Part shown: positions 18,189 through 25,297 of the stretch, in pieces
How positions within the stretch are numbered: the first letter of the stretch is position 1
How the letters are laid out: each line of letters opens with the position of its first letter
Assembly: GCF_900091555.1 (NCBI RefSeq)
Contig: NZ_FMCX01000011.1
Location: 1 to 64,000 of the forward strand
DNA length: 64,000 nucleotides
Direction: 5' to 3'
From: Micromonospora mirobrigensis
GTDB lineage: Bacteria; Actinomycetota; Actinomycetes; Mycobacteriales; Micromonosporaceae
Program-made: the position numbers and the translations under genes
The notes under the pieces: model-generated
The model's input: only the letters and a program-made list of their open reading frames with translations
Databases searched by the model: none
What the model was told of the DNA's origin: nothing

Positions 18189-18836
18189 CTACGGCGTCGC
18201 CTGCATCGCCACTGCCCAGGGATCTTCATCCTCGGAGGGGATGAAGTCCTCGAAGTTGTCAGGGAACTGGCTCGGCCTGGCGAACAAGGCAGGCAGCTTC
18301 GCTTCTACCTGTAGAGCAGTAGATGTGTTGGTAGTTGAGTTGGTGATGTGTTGGTAGGGGGAGCGTTCGTTCCGGTTGCAGCCGGAACGTTCGTTCCGGT
18401 TGGCCTGCGCGATCGTTCCGGTTGGCAGGTCCAGCCCGGTTGAACCGGAACGATCGTTCCGGCTGATCTCCCGTCCGGCCGTGCTTGAACCGGAACGAAC
18501 GCTCCGCCTGGGCTCACCGGCACCCTCGCTTGAACCGGCACGTTCGTTCCGGTTGGGGATGGTCAGCAGGTACAGACTCGCAAGCCCTGAGCGGCCCTCG
18601 CGCGTCTTCTTGATCCAGCCGGATTCCTCGGCCAGGTCGAGCCACTTGCGCACCGTCCGCACGTTGCAGCCGAGATCATCGGCAAGCCGCTCCTGCGTCG
18701 GCCGGACGTTGCTGCCGTCAGCATCGCCGTAGGAGGCGAGCGCCATCACCACGCCGATCGCAGGCAGGGGCAGGCCGCTTCCGCGCAGTACTGCCTTCTC
18801 CCATACCACCTTGTGTGGAGCCGGCTTACCGCTCAT
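18189..18836 (-). CDS. Winged-helix replication initiator-like protein with an iteron region in its gene
   Basis: A 215-residue protein. Residues 1-95 form a winged helix of the HTH_36 type seen in phage replication proteins: RPTQERLADDLGCNVRTVRKWLDLAEESGWI then a wing with SLYLLTI holds the DNA-reading helix. A basic, low-complexity middle has repeated NRNERSG units. The acidic C-terminal part ends in a short helix-prone tail (DEDPWAVAMQ), a place where lambda-type initiators bind the helicase. Start ATG 18836. The repeated unit is encoded by an 18-bp palindrome that occurs in more than one frame (see the repeat entry). Role in replication is an inference. Confidence 0.7.
   Translation of the reverse strand: MSGKPAPHKVVWEKAVLRGSGLPLPAIGVVMALASYGDADGSNVRPTQERLADDLGCNVRTVRKWLDLAEESGWIKKTREGRSGLASLYLLTIPNRNERAGSSEGAGEPRRSVRSGSSTAGREISRNDRSGSTGLDLPTGTIAQANRNERSGCNRNERSPYQHITNSTTNTSTALQVEAKLPALFARPSQFPDNFEDFIPSEDEDPWAVAMQATP
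18361..18552. repeat. Six 18-bp palindromes inside the initiator gene (possible origin)
   Basis: The consensus is CCGGAACG-WW-CGTTCCGG. Best copies are 18382-18399, 18445-18462 and 18535-18552; variant copies are near 18361-18375, 18404-18421 and 18490-18507. The right half CGTTCCGG (or a variant) begins at 18368, 18392, 18414, 18455, 18500 and 18545. Copies four to six are spaced exactly 45 bp. The copy at 18414 is read in a different codon frame from its neighbours, so selection acts on the DNA. Confidence 0.8.
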
Positions 18837-19050
18837 CGAGCCGCACCCCCTCGGGGATGGTCAGCACGAACACGCCCGGTCCGAGGCGGCCGATCCAGCC
18901 GGCCCGGATCGCCGTCTGTAGGTGCTCCTCAACCTCGGTCACCGGCACCCCGAGATCACGGGATAGCTGGTCCTCGGTCACTCGCACCAGCGGGCCCGCA
19001 CTTCGCCGCTGCCCCGGTCGGCCGGTCGGCCGCTTCCGTCGCCTACTCAC
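18826..19050 (-). CDS. Small winged-helix-like protein (74 aa)
   Basis: A basic N-terminus (SRRRKRPTGRPGQRR) is followed by a compact helix-turn-helix-like unit with RVTEDQLSRDLGVP and VEEHLQTAIRAGWIGRLGPG, then a strand pair with VFVLTIPEG. This resembles a shortened winged helix. GTG at 19050 overlaps the stop of the preceding gene, and its own stop lies 11 bp inside the next start. It may regulate or assist the initiator encoded after it. Confidence 0.55.
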   Translation of the reverse strand: MSRRRKRPTGRPGQRRSAGPLVRVTEDQLSRDLGVPVTEVEEHLQTAIRAGWIGRLGPGVFVLTIPEGVRLDER

Positions 19051-19295
19051 TGACTCCACCTCCTGCTCGCTGCGCCGCTGATGCTCCGGTACCACAGGGC
19101 AAGCTCGCGGGAACCGGCATCGTCGGTGCCCATCGGGTCCATCCCGCCGGAGAGATCCGGCGACTCGTCGGGCTCCTGGTCGCGCTCGATGCGCTCAGCC
19201 TCGCGCGCGGCTCGCACGCACTCCGCATGCTCGGCGCGCGCGGCTTCCATGGCATCGGCGATGGCAAGGGCTCGGTTGATCATGGCGTCGCTCAC
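19047..19295 (-). CDS. Small hypothetical protein (82 aa)
   Basis: An acidic, helical protein with an Ala/Glu-rich N-terminal half (ALAIADAMEAARAEHAE) and an ELALWYRS segment near the end. GTG at 19295 has AGGAGGT upstream. The start overlaps the previous stop by 4 bp, as does its own stop with the next gene. No family is recognised. Confidence 0.6.
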   Translation of the reverse strand: MSDAMINRALAIADAMEAARAEHAECVRAAREAERIERDQEPDESPDLSGGMDPMGTDDAGSRELALWYRSISGAASRRWSQ

Positions 19296-19468
19296 TGGCT
19301 CACCTCCTGGTCGCCGTCGTGCTCGGCTGCGTGCAGCCGGCGCAGGGCCCAGCCGCCCCGGTAGCGCCGAGCGCTCTCGCCGTCGCCGGTCAGGTCGCAG
19401 ACGCGCTGCCAGACCTCAGGGGTGATGCCGGCTACCGCCATGGCTTGGGGGGTGATCTCGATATCCAC
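19292..19468 (-). CDS. Small hypothetical protein (58 aa)
   Basis: Starts GTG at 19468 with GGAGA upstream and runs 58 codons. It begins VDIEITPQAMAVAGITPEVW and ends EVSQ. It has a short helical core with RRYRGGWALRRLH. The stop overlaps the next start by 4 bp. No family is recognised. Confidence 0.55.
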   Translation of the reverse strand: MDIEITPQAMAVAGITPEVWQRVCDLTGDGESARRYRGGWALRRLHAAEHDGDQEVSQ

Positions 19469-19492
19469 GGGTGATGTCTCCTCGGTGGTTCG

Positions 19493-19597
19493 TTACTTGC
19501 CGGTGAAGAGTCCGCGCAGCTTGGCTCGCTGCTCGGGAGTGAGGGGTGGCGCTTCCGCTGCGATCCGCTCGGCGATCCGCCGCAGCTCCTCGCTCAA
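19493..19597 (-). CDS. Very small conserved-type protein (34 aa)
   Basis: TTG at 19597 overlaps the stop of the excisionase-like gene (TTGA). The product reads LSEELRRIAERIAAEAPPLT, then PEQRAKLRGLFTGK. Peptides of this kind with the pattern EAPPLTPEQR are common in actinobacterial elements and prophages. The function is unknown. Confidence 0.55.
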   Translation of the reverse strand: MSEELRRIAERIAAEAPPLTPEQRAKLRGLFTGK

Positions 19598-19782
19598 CGG
19601 CCCACCGTCCCGGCGTACCGCTCAACCTCACTCAGCGGGTAGAGCACCCTGCCGAGGTACTTGACGTAGCGCATGGGGGAGCGGCGCTCGGTCCGCTGGT
19701 TGATCAGGGTGCGTGCGCTGAGCCCTAAGCGCTCTGCGGTCTCGTTGGTGTCTAGGTACTTCCTGCCGTCGATGACGTGCAC
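19594..19782 (-). CDS. Excisionase-like helix-turn-helix protein (62 aa)
   Basis: A MerR/Xis-type winged helix: YLDTNETAERLGLSARTL holds the helix-turn-helix, and YLGRVLYPLSEVERYAG is the typical wing and final helix of excisionases. GTG at 19782 has GGAGG upstream. With a serine integrase, a separate directionality factor is needed, and such factors are often of this kind, so this is the best candidate in the element. It begins a tightly coupled leftward operon that ends with the initiator gene. Confidence 0.75.
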   Translation of the reverse strand: MHVIDGRKYLDTNETAERLGLSARTLINQRTERRSPMRYVKYLGRVLYPLSEVERYAGTVGR

Positions 19783-19821
19783 TGCTGGCCGCCTCCGTTC
19801 CGCCCGCATCCGGGCATGAAG

Positions 19822-19850
19822 AAGGGGCAGCCGTTGATCGGCTGCCCCTT
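19822..19850. terminator. Strong hairpin upstream of the excisionase-like gene
   Basis: AAGGGGCAGCCG at 19822-19833 pairs perfectly (12 bp) with CGGCTGCCCCTT at 19839-19850 around TTGAT. It lies 40 bp before the excisionase-like start, between that gene and the 75-bp repeat array, and could stop leftward transcription from the array. Confidence 0.7.
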
Positions 19851-19921
19851 GGTTGGGTGGGTGATAGGCCCTGACATACCGGCTCAGGGGCAAGAAGAAG
19901 AGCCAGGCCCGTTGGCCTGGC

Positions 19922-20296
19922 GGATGAAGCCTCTACCTACAGATCCCCGTGATCAGGCGAGTCTTGGCGGCGATCGTGACTGGGCTCACCGGTGAGGGGT
20001 GCAGCCCCTACCTATGAATCCCTCCGCTTAGGGCCGGACGGTGACATGCCGTGACTGAGGTCACCGGCAGCGAGCACACCTTCTACCTACAGGTCCCCGT
20101 AAGCGGTCGGGTCTTACCGGCGATCGTGACTGGGCTCACCGGCAGGAAGTGAGCCCTCCTGCCTATGTATCCGCGCGATCGGGCGGGTCTTGACGACCAT
20201 CGTGACTGGGCTCACGGTCGGGGTCGAAGCCTCTACCTACGTATCCCCGCAGATGAGCACCCCTTATAAGCAGCCGTGATCGGGCTCTCTCCGGTG
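19922..20296. repeat. Five tandem 75-bp units, non-coding
   Basis: CTACCTA (CTGCCTA in unit four) begins at 19933, 20008, 20083, 20159 and 20233, giving spacings of 75, 75, 76 and 74. A second conserved block, GTGACTGGGCTCAC, begins at 19976, 20051, 20126, 20202 and (diverged) 20276 with the same spacings. Blocks such as GCGATC and ATCCCCG are also shared. The junctions can form stems, for example GGCAGGA with TCCTGCC at 20141-20163. No tRNA features (no T-loop GTTCRA) are present. The interval 19783-20323 contains no gene. Confidence 0.85.
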
Positions 20297-20323
20297 GGCT
20301 CAGCGAGTGGAGCCCCTCGCCCG

Positions 20324-20620
20324 TCAGCGAGCCGCAGGCCCGGTCCAAGCGACGAATCGAGCGAACATCTCATCAGGCTGCGGCCCGGGGTTGGGGTTGA
20401 GCCTGAGCAGGTCGCCCGTCGCATCGAACAGCATGCTGGCCATATAGACCGCCAACCCTGCCCGGTCACCCCGGAACTCCATCCCAAGCAAGAGCCGCGC
20501 CGGCTGACACGGCCAGGGGGCGGCGCACACCCGGCACAGCCAGGTTGGCCGCATCGGGTGATGCGGACGGACCGAGCGGGCTGACCGGTTTAGGACGGGG
20601 AGAGCGTTGCGTGGCGGCAT
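20324..20620 (-). CDS. Small conserved protein of actinomycete elements (98 aa)
   Basis: The pattern RPTWLCRVCAAPWPCQPARL, then YMASMLFDATGDLLRLNPNP, matches a family often found in actinobacterial integrative elements and sometimes mislabelled flavin reductase. The two cysteine pairs may bind a metal. ATG at 20620 was chosen because the family starts near this point; the frame is open further upstream. It is divergent from the HTH gene at 20719, leaving a 98-bp shared control region with CTTGTC (20649) and GACAAG (20674) as an inverted pair. Confidence 0.7.
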   Translation of the reverse strand: MPPRNALPVLNRSARSVRPHHPMRPTWLCRVCAAPWPCQPARLLLGMEFRGDRAGLAVYMASMLFDATGDLLRLNPNPGPQPDEMFARFVAWTGPAAR

Positions 20621-20718
20621 GCAATCGAGAGTCACCGCCCGATCACCCCTTGTCAAGGCGCAAGGTGCTCCTAGACAAGATGCGGTTTGACCAGTTGCAC
20701 CATGGCTAACCTGCCGCC

Positions 20719-20922
20719 GTGCCACGTCACCTCTACGGAGCAGGCGAGATCGCCACCCGACTCGGTGTCAGCAGGCAGCGGACGCGGCAGATCATCGACC
20801 GGCCAGACTTCCCGCAGCCGTACGACCGACTCGGCATGGGTGCCGTCTGGTTGAAGTCTGAGGTTGAAGCATGGATCAGGGAGCATCGGCCTCACCTGGC
20901 TGGGGATGAAGATCAGGCGTAG
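20719..20922 (+). CDS. AlpA-like helix-turn-helix regulator (67 aa)
   Basis: A single compact domain: LYGAGEIATRLGVSRQRTRQ then the helix with DFPQPYDRLGMGAVWLKSEV. This is the pattern of AlpA/MerR-type small regulators of integrative elements, which turn on excision or replication genes. GTG at 20719. It is the only + strand regulator in the element and ends at a double hairpin. Confidence 0.75.
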   Translation: MPRHLYGAGEIATRLGVSRQRTRQIIDRPDFPQPYDRLGMGAVWLKSEVEAWIREHRPHLAGDEDQA

Positions 20923-20968
20923 ACGCCTGGCGAGCGCCCCCCGGTCACCGAGGCTCGGTGCCGGGGCG
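20914..20968 (+). terminator. Two adjacent hairpins after the AlpA-like gene
   Basis: CAGGCG/CGCCTG at 20914-20929 spans the end of the gene. A second hairpin at 20935-20968 has CACCGA pairing with TCGGTG around GGC and an outer CCGG/CCGG stem, followed by a T-rich stretch. Confidence 0.7.
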
Positions 20969-21407
20969 TCGTTGTTCCTTGGCTAATGCCCGCCGCTGAC
21001 TTCATCGGCAAGCGATGCGCCATGCACCGTTTCCGCTCATCTTCAGCTGCGAGCTGATCCCGTACCTGCACTTCTCGTACAGGCTTCCGCCGGCATCTTC
21101 GACATCGATCTGGCGGTGCACACCCTCCTGATCGAGCCCTCCGGGCTGCACAAGAAGTTGTCCCGGGGCGTGGGTGGGACGTTCCGGCCTCAGTGATGGC
21201 GGAACTAGGACCAGCCATGCGGATATGCCGTCGAACAAGTGTTCTGGCACGCAGGTCGTACGACGCCCAGACACACAGGACAGAGCCGGTATGGTGTCTC
21301 CAGCGCAAACAACAGACCGAACCTGGTCTCCGAGATGAAGTCGGGCACGGATCGCCTCGACGCGCGGGGGACGGTCCCCCGGCCCAGATCTCGGGGAGGA
21401 ACGGCGA
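20969..21407. other. Interval with no convincing gene
   Basis: No frame with a start and a ribosome site is persuasive. One open stretch on the + strand, about 20986 to 21196, reads like protein (LAVHTLLIEPSGLHKKL) but has no start codon, so it may be a gene remnant. A 15-bp palindrome, GGGGGACGGTCCCCC, is at 21366-21380, just before the small gene at 21408. Confidence 0.4.
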
Positions 21408-21572
21408 GTGAAGAAGCGCGGCAAGGGGCCTTCGGGCCCGATGCGAGACCGGCAGACCAACGCCAACCGGTGGCGGACTGTCGGGGAGTGGGTGGCACTG
21501 ACACTCAAGGTGCTCACCTACGCCGTCGGCCTGGCGGTGACGCTGGCCGGAAACGGATGCGGGCCCAACTGA
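21408..21572 (+). CDS. Small membrane protein (54 aa)
   Basis: GTG at 21408 follows GGGAGGAACG. The product begins VKKRGKGPSGPMRDRQTNAN and has one membrane helix near residues 29-48 (ALTLKVLTYAVGLAVTLAG). It is positively charged before the helix, so the N-terminus should stay in the cytoplasm. It stands alone, convergent with traB. Small membrane proteins accompany TraB in mobile elements, but no family is recognised. Confidence 0.55.
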   Translation: MKKRGKGPSGPMRDRQTNANRWRTVGEWVALTLKVLTYAVGLAVTLAGNGCGPN

Positions 21573-21772
21573 CAACCGTCAGCTAGGCCCACATCAGCCG
21601 GGAAGGCCCTCGCCTCGTGGGTGGCACCAGAGGGGCGGGGGTCTTCCTCGTTCAGTGACGCTAGACGAGTTGTCTACCGTCGCTGTACACCATCTACCGT
21701 TGCAGGTTACCTGGGCTCGTAAATCTGCAACAGCAGGTCTTGGATTTATGGTCCGAGGGGTAGATCTCACCT

Positions 21773-23521
21773 CTAGCTCCCAGCTTGGACCCCGGCCCAC
21801 GTCACGAGATCTTGCCGGGCGTACAGGTCAGCGTTCCCCTGCTTACCGCGCGTCTCGGGAACCTCGCCGACTCGGCGCTGTAGCCGCTTCTTGGCCGCTT
21901 CGTAGGACCAGGGGAGCACTCCGACGTCTACCGCTTGGCGCAGTGTCAGGAAGTCCCCGGCAGGGCTTGATAGGTCGCTGACCTGGGATGTCTCCGGGGA
22001 CCGGGGACATGCAAGCTGCCGAGCCTCAGCGGCGGTGAGGTAGGCGACCTGAGTCTCAGTCGCCTGCCCACCGATGACTATCTGCCACCGGCCGAGGGTG
22101 CGGGATACCCGGGGCATGGCTGCCTCGGGTACCAACATCTTCCAGTTGTTGGCCGTGTATCGGGCCAGGCACCGGATGCCGAAGTTCTCTCGTGCCTCGG
22201 GTCCGCCGATGGCGCGAGCGGTGAGCATCTGCGCGATGGCCAGCACGTTGACCTTGGCGCTTCGTCCCATGAAGAGCAGGTCGGCCAGGGCCGAGACGGC
22301 GGGGGAGCGCTTCGGGTCTCCCTTGCCGCGTGCCTCGGCCCAGAAGTTGACGAGCTGCCCGATGGTGGCGTTCAACTCCTCGCAGATGACCAGCACGCGG
22401 GGACCGGGGTCCCAGTCTTCGGCCTCGTGCATGGCCAGGGTGTTCCGCTCGTCGGCGAGCGTGGCCAGGCGCACCAGGGCGTCATGCATCTGCGCCGGCT
22501 TGGTGCAGTAGTCGACGCCGGCCAGGCCGAGCGCCCACCGGTGCGAGCCCTTGCGGTCGAGGATCACCACCCGGCCACCCCGGTTGAGCACCTGCACCGC
22601 GACCAGCTCGGCAAGCACGCTCTTGCCCGCACCCGATCCGGCGCTCACCGCGATGTGCGGGGAGTCGTCGCGCAGAGACAGGATCACGGGCCGGTCGCCT
22701 GCACCCTGCCCGATGTAGAACTCCCACTCGGCCAGACGGGGCAGATGCTCGGCGACCTGGTCGACGCCGACCCGAGCCGGCGGACGCTTACGCACCGTCC
22801 ACGTAGCGGTTACCCGCGGACCTACCTGGTGCCAGGTCTCGACCAGGTCAGAGACCGGGATCTTGCTCCCGATGATGGAGGAGACAAGCTGCCGTTGCTC
22901 CTTAGTCAGGTACGGGGTGTCCGCCTCCAGCTCGATACGCGGGCCCTGGTCGCCGTCGACCGGCCGGCGGAACACAGCCAGCCGGGACGTGACCGGCTCC
23001 GCCTTACGCTGCACCGCCCACGCCGCCCGCTGCGCACGCTCAGGAAGCCACCGGATCACCGGCTCGACGTGCTCGCCGTACCAGGCCCTTACCGCCTTCT
23101 CGGCAGGGCTGAGCGGCTTGGCCAGTCGGGGCGTGAGGTTGCCCAACGAGGGATCAACGTGCAGGCGCACGCCGGTCTGCAAGCCCATCGCCGGGGCGAG
23201 AGCGGTCAGGGTCGGCGCGACGTACTCGCGGTTGAATCGGCGGCGTACCAGCCGTTGCCGGCCGCGCCAGGCGGCAGCCAGAGCCGCGCCGCTGGCCGCA
23301 GTCAGCGAGGCGTCAGGGAAGGCCACGGCCAGGCCGGCGGCAGCCGGCACACCAAGGCGGTATGCCTGACGCTGCCAGCCGGCCAACCGACCCGGTCCCC
23401 GGTGGCGGTACGGGTAACCCTGCTTGCCGCTGAGCGGCCTACCGGAGACGTACCGGTAGGCCACCCGCGACACGGTGTGCTTGCGCCGCAGCTTGCGGAG
23501 AGCCCGCTCAAGCTCGGTCAT
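21773..23521 (-). CDS. traB: FtsK/TraB-type DNA translocase
   Basis: A 582-residue pump. Residues 294-301 hold the Walker A motif GSGAGKS and residues 375-383 the Walker B stretch RVLVICEEL. A short membrane-spanning stretch lies near 50-85. The C-terminal tail (LTLRQAVDVGVLPWSYEAAK) is a winged-helix-like unit; in Streptomyces TraB the C-terminal winged helix recognises repeats in the transfer locus. TraB proteins move double-stranded plasmid DNA between mycelial cells. It follows a DUF2637-like gene by 3 bp. The name is by family and context, not proven function. Confidence 0.85.
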   Translation of the reverse strand: MTELERALRKLRRKHTVSRVAYRYVSGRPLSGKQGYPYRHRGPGRLAGWQRQAYRLGVPAAAGLAVAFPDASLTAASGAALAAAWRGRQRLVRRRFNREYVAPTLTALAPAMGLQTGVRLHVDPSLGNLTPRLAKPLSPAEKAVRAWYGEHVEPVIRWLPERAQRAAWAVQRKAEPVTSRLAVFRRPVDGDQGPRIELEADTPYLTKEQRQLVSSIIGSKIPVSDLVETWHQVGPRVTATWTVRKRPPARVGVDQVAEHLPRLAEWEFYIGQGAGDRPVILSLRDDSPHIAVSAGSGAGKSVLAELVAVQVLNRGGRVVILDRKGSHRWALGLAGVDYCTKPAQMHDALVRLATLADERNTLAMHEAEDWDPGPRVLVICEELNATIGQLVNFWAEARGKGDPKRSPAVSALADLLFMGRSAKVNVLAIAQMLTARAIGGPEARENFGIRCLARYTANNWKMLVPEAAMPRVSRTLGRWQIVIGGQATETQVAYLTAAEARQLACPRSPETSQVSDLSSPAGDFLTLRQAVDVGVLPWSYEAAKKRLQRRVGEVPETRGKQGNADLYARQDLVTWAGVQAGS

Positions 23522-23524
23522 CGG

Positions 23525-24334
23525 TCAGCCCTCCTCGTGCGACAGGTGGGCAAGGGCAGCGGCCATGCCGAGCACGGCGACCGGCAGGCAGGCAACCAGG
23601 GTGGTGATCCACCACGGGGCCGAGGTGATGCCGGCGGCGACCAGGAGGTGATAGGCCACCTGGCCGAGAGCACCCACCAGCAGAGACCCGATGGCGGACC
23701 ACTTGGCGAACCGGCGAGCCCGGGGCGGAACCAGGCCCGACAGCCAGGCTCGCAGGGCGTAGGCGGCGTAGACCTCCACGCCGATCGGCAGCGTGATGGC
23801 CGTGTTGATGCTGAACTCGTCAGCGATCCCGGGCAGGGGGTGGACCACCCCGAACCCGGTCAGTCCGCCGAGCCCGACCCACCCGGACCAGATGGCCACG
23901 AACGCGGGCAGCGCGATCAGGATCACCGGCCAGGAAGCCAGCCGGCGAGACTCGCTCGCCACGGTGACGGGCTCAACCTCGTCCGCCGGGTGTCCAACCT
24001 GGTCGACCTCGGCGAACGGCTCAGCGACCTTCTCGGCGGGGAGGATCAGCGGAACCGGGGCAGTGTCGACCGGCAGGGCCGGCGGGACCGGGGCAGGCTC
24101 GGCGTACTCCCACGGGTCCGAGGTGGGCCCGGCCTCGGTCTCGTCCGGCAGGGTGATGGGCTCGGCGACCAGGGCCAGGCGGACAGCCTGAGCCTTGGGC
24201 GCACCCACCTTGAACTCGCGCATGATCTGGTTGCGTGAGGGGATCTCGCCGAGTCTGTCGGCCAGGTCCCGAACGGCGGGAAGCAGGTCGGCGACGGGGC
24301 GCGGGTAGGCGCTGGTGACGGTGGCGGTGCTCAT
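23525..24334 (-). CDS. DUF2637-like membrane protein
   Basis: A 269-residue protein. The first half is soluble and acidic; the second half has four membrane helices starting near residue 135, with LPIGVEVYAAYALRAWL and AKWSAIGSLLVGALGQVAYH, a pattern found in DUF2637/spread-type proteins next to TraB genes. Residues 30-50 look like a helix-turn-helix. The ATG at 24334 overlaps the stop of the next gene upstream. It is probably part of the transfer apparatus or spreading system. Confidence 0.75.
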   Translation of the reverse strand: MSTATVTSAYPRPVADLLPAVRDLADRLGEIPSRNQIMREFKVGAPKAQAVRLALVAEPITLPDETEAGPTSDPWEYAEPAPVPPALPVDTAPVPLILPAEKVAEPFAEVDQVGHPADEVEPVTVASESRRLASWPVILIALPAFVAIWSGWVGLGGLTGFGVVHPLPGIADEFSINTAITLPIGVEVYAAYALRAWLSGLVPPRARRFAKWSAIGSLLVGALGQVAYHLLVAAGITSAPWWITTLVACLPVAVLGMAAALAHLSHEEG

Positions 24335-24651
24335 CGGGCGATCCCTCCGACCCACTGCGCGATCTCGTCGGTGCTGGCCTGCGGCAGCGCGGTCCGGATC
24401 AGCCGGGCGGCAGCCTCGCGGGTGAGAGCGGGGTCGACGACGATTACGCGACGGTTGGGAACGACCGTGCATGGCGCTCCGGTGCGCGCCTGGATGATCT
24501 GCACTGCTTCTCCTGCGGCGAGGGTGGAGGGGGCATCGGCGGGAGCGGTGTGCCGCTCAACCAGCCGGCGAGCGATGACGAACGGGGCGAGCATCGAGAC
24601 CGGGCCGCCGATGAGGATCAGGCCGAGCGCGTAGGCAGCGGTGCCGTTCAT
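24331..24651 (-). CDS. Small protein with one membrane helix (106 aa)
   Basis: The N-terminal helix (AYALGLILIGGPVSMLAPFVI) spans the membrane; the C-terminal soluble part has RRVIVVDPALTREAAARLI and a terminal helix (DEIAQWVGGI). The gene sits between an initiator-like gene and the DUF2637-like gene and overlaps both by 4 bp. It is likely an accessory transfer protein. No family is recognised. Confidence 0.6.
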   Translation of the reverse strand: MNGTAAYALGLILIGGPVSMLAPFVIARRLVERHTAPADAPSTLAAGEAVQIIQARTGAPCTVVPNRRVIVVDPALTREAAARLIRTALPQASTDEIAQWVGGIAR

Positions 24652-25232
24652 CGAGCACCCGCCAGAGCCTCAGAGCGGCAGGGGATGCACCGGCCGGCAG
24701 GCTGGCCAACGTGTCCCGGCTTGGTGCAGCGGTCGCCACCGGCGGTCATCGGGAGGGCAGCGCCCTTGCGCTCGGGGTACGGGTAGCCGTTGGTGCCAGG
24801 GTTGTTGCTCTTGTTCTTGGGAAGGAATCGACGCCAGTCGCGGGCGCTTGCGCCCGTCTTCAACTTCCCTTGGTCTTCACCACTTCGGGTGTCACCCTGG
24901 CTGTCACCCCCGGCGGGCTGATTCGTCACCCCCACCGGCTGATTCGTCACCCCCTGGGGAGCGTTCGTCACCCCCTGGCCAGTCACCAGCCGGTAGACCC
25001 GGGTGGCGATACCGGTGACCTTGGCGACCACCAGGCGGCCGAGCTGCACCAGCTTGGCGAGGGCCCGCTGTACGGTCCGCTCAGAGCAGCCGGCGTACTC
25101 GGCGAGGGTGGCGACGGAGGGCCAAGCGTTGCCCTCGTTGTTGGCGTGGGCAGCGATGGCGATAGCTACGGCGCGCTCGTTCTTCCCGAGGTCACGGGTG
25201 GCGAGCAGGGCAGCCTTCACAGCTACACTCAT
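24648..25232 (-). CDS. Second winged-helix initiator-like protein (194 aa)
   Basis: Residues 15-75 form a winged helix of the HTH_36 type: ERAVAIAIAAHANNEGNAWP, then SVATLAEYAGCSERTVQRAL and VYRLVTG. A repeat with GVTNAPQ, GVTNQPV, GVTNQPA follows. The C-terminal part has CTKPGHVGQPAGRCIPC, a possible metal-binding pair. ATG at 25232 with GGAGG upstream. It begins the operon that ends with traB. It may start replication of the element or control transfer genes. Confidence 0.7.
   Translation of the reverse strand: MSVAVKAALLATRDLGKNERAVAIAIAAHANNEGNAWPSVATLAEYAGCSERTVQRALAKLVQLGRLVVAKVTGIATRVYRLVTGQGVTNAPQGVTNQPVGVTNQPAGGDSQGDTRSGEDQGKLKTGASARDWRRFLPKNKSNNPGTNGYPYPERKGAALPMTAGGDRCTKPGHVGQPAGRCIPCRSEALAGAR
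24891..24987. repeat. GTCACC repeats inside the second initiator-like gene
   Basis: GTCACC begins at 24891, 24903, 24925, 24946, 24967 and 24982. The middle three are part of 21-bp direct repeats with TTCGTCACCCCC. The first two are read in a different frame from the middle three. Confidence 0.65.
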
Positions 25233-25259
25233 GGGCGGCGGACCTCCACTGTCCGTCGA

Positions 25260-25297
25260 GGGCCCGGAGTCCAGGTGTTACAGCACCTGCCGGGCCC
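25260..25297. terminator. Hairpin at the right end of the element
   Basis: GGGCCCGG at 25260-25267 pairs with CCGGGCCC at 25290-25297; CAGGTG pairs with CACCTG inside. It lies 35 bp from attR and is followed by GCTTGCTTTAT on the + strand. It may shield chromosomal genes from the element's transcription. Confidence 0.65.

Noticed and set aside
19922-20296. The 75-bp array as a CRISPR array or a tRNA cluster
   Set aside because: Spacers are not unique and repeats are not 28-37 bp, and no cas genes are near. No unit has a T-loop or an anticodon arm.
20913-21575. 220-codon minus-strand frame
   Set aside because: Composition is rich in Arg, Pro and Ser as in shadow frames. It overlaps the HTH gene terminator and a better supported small gene at 21408.
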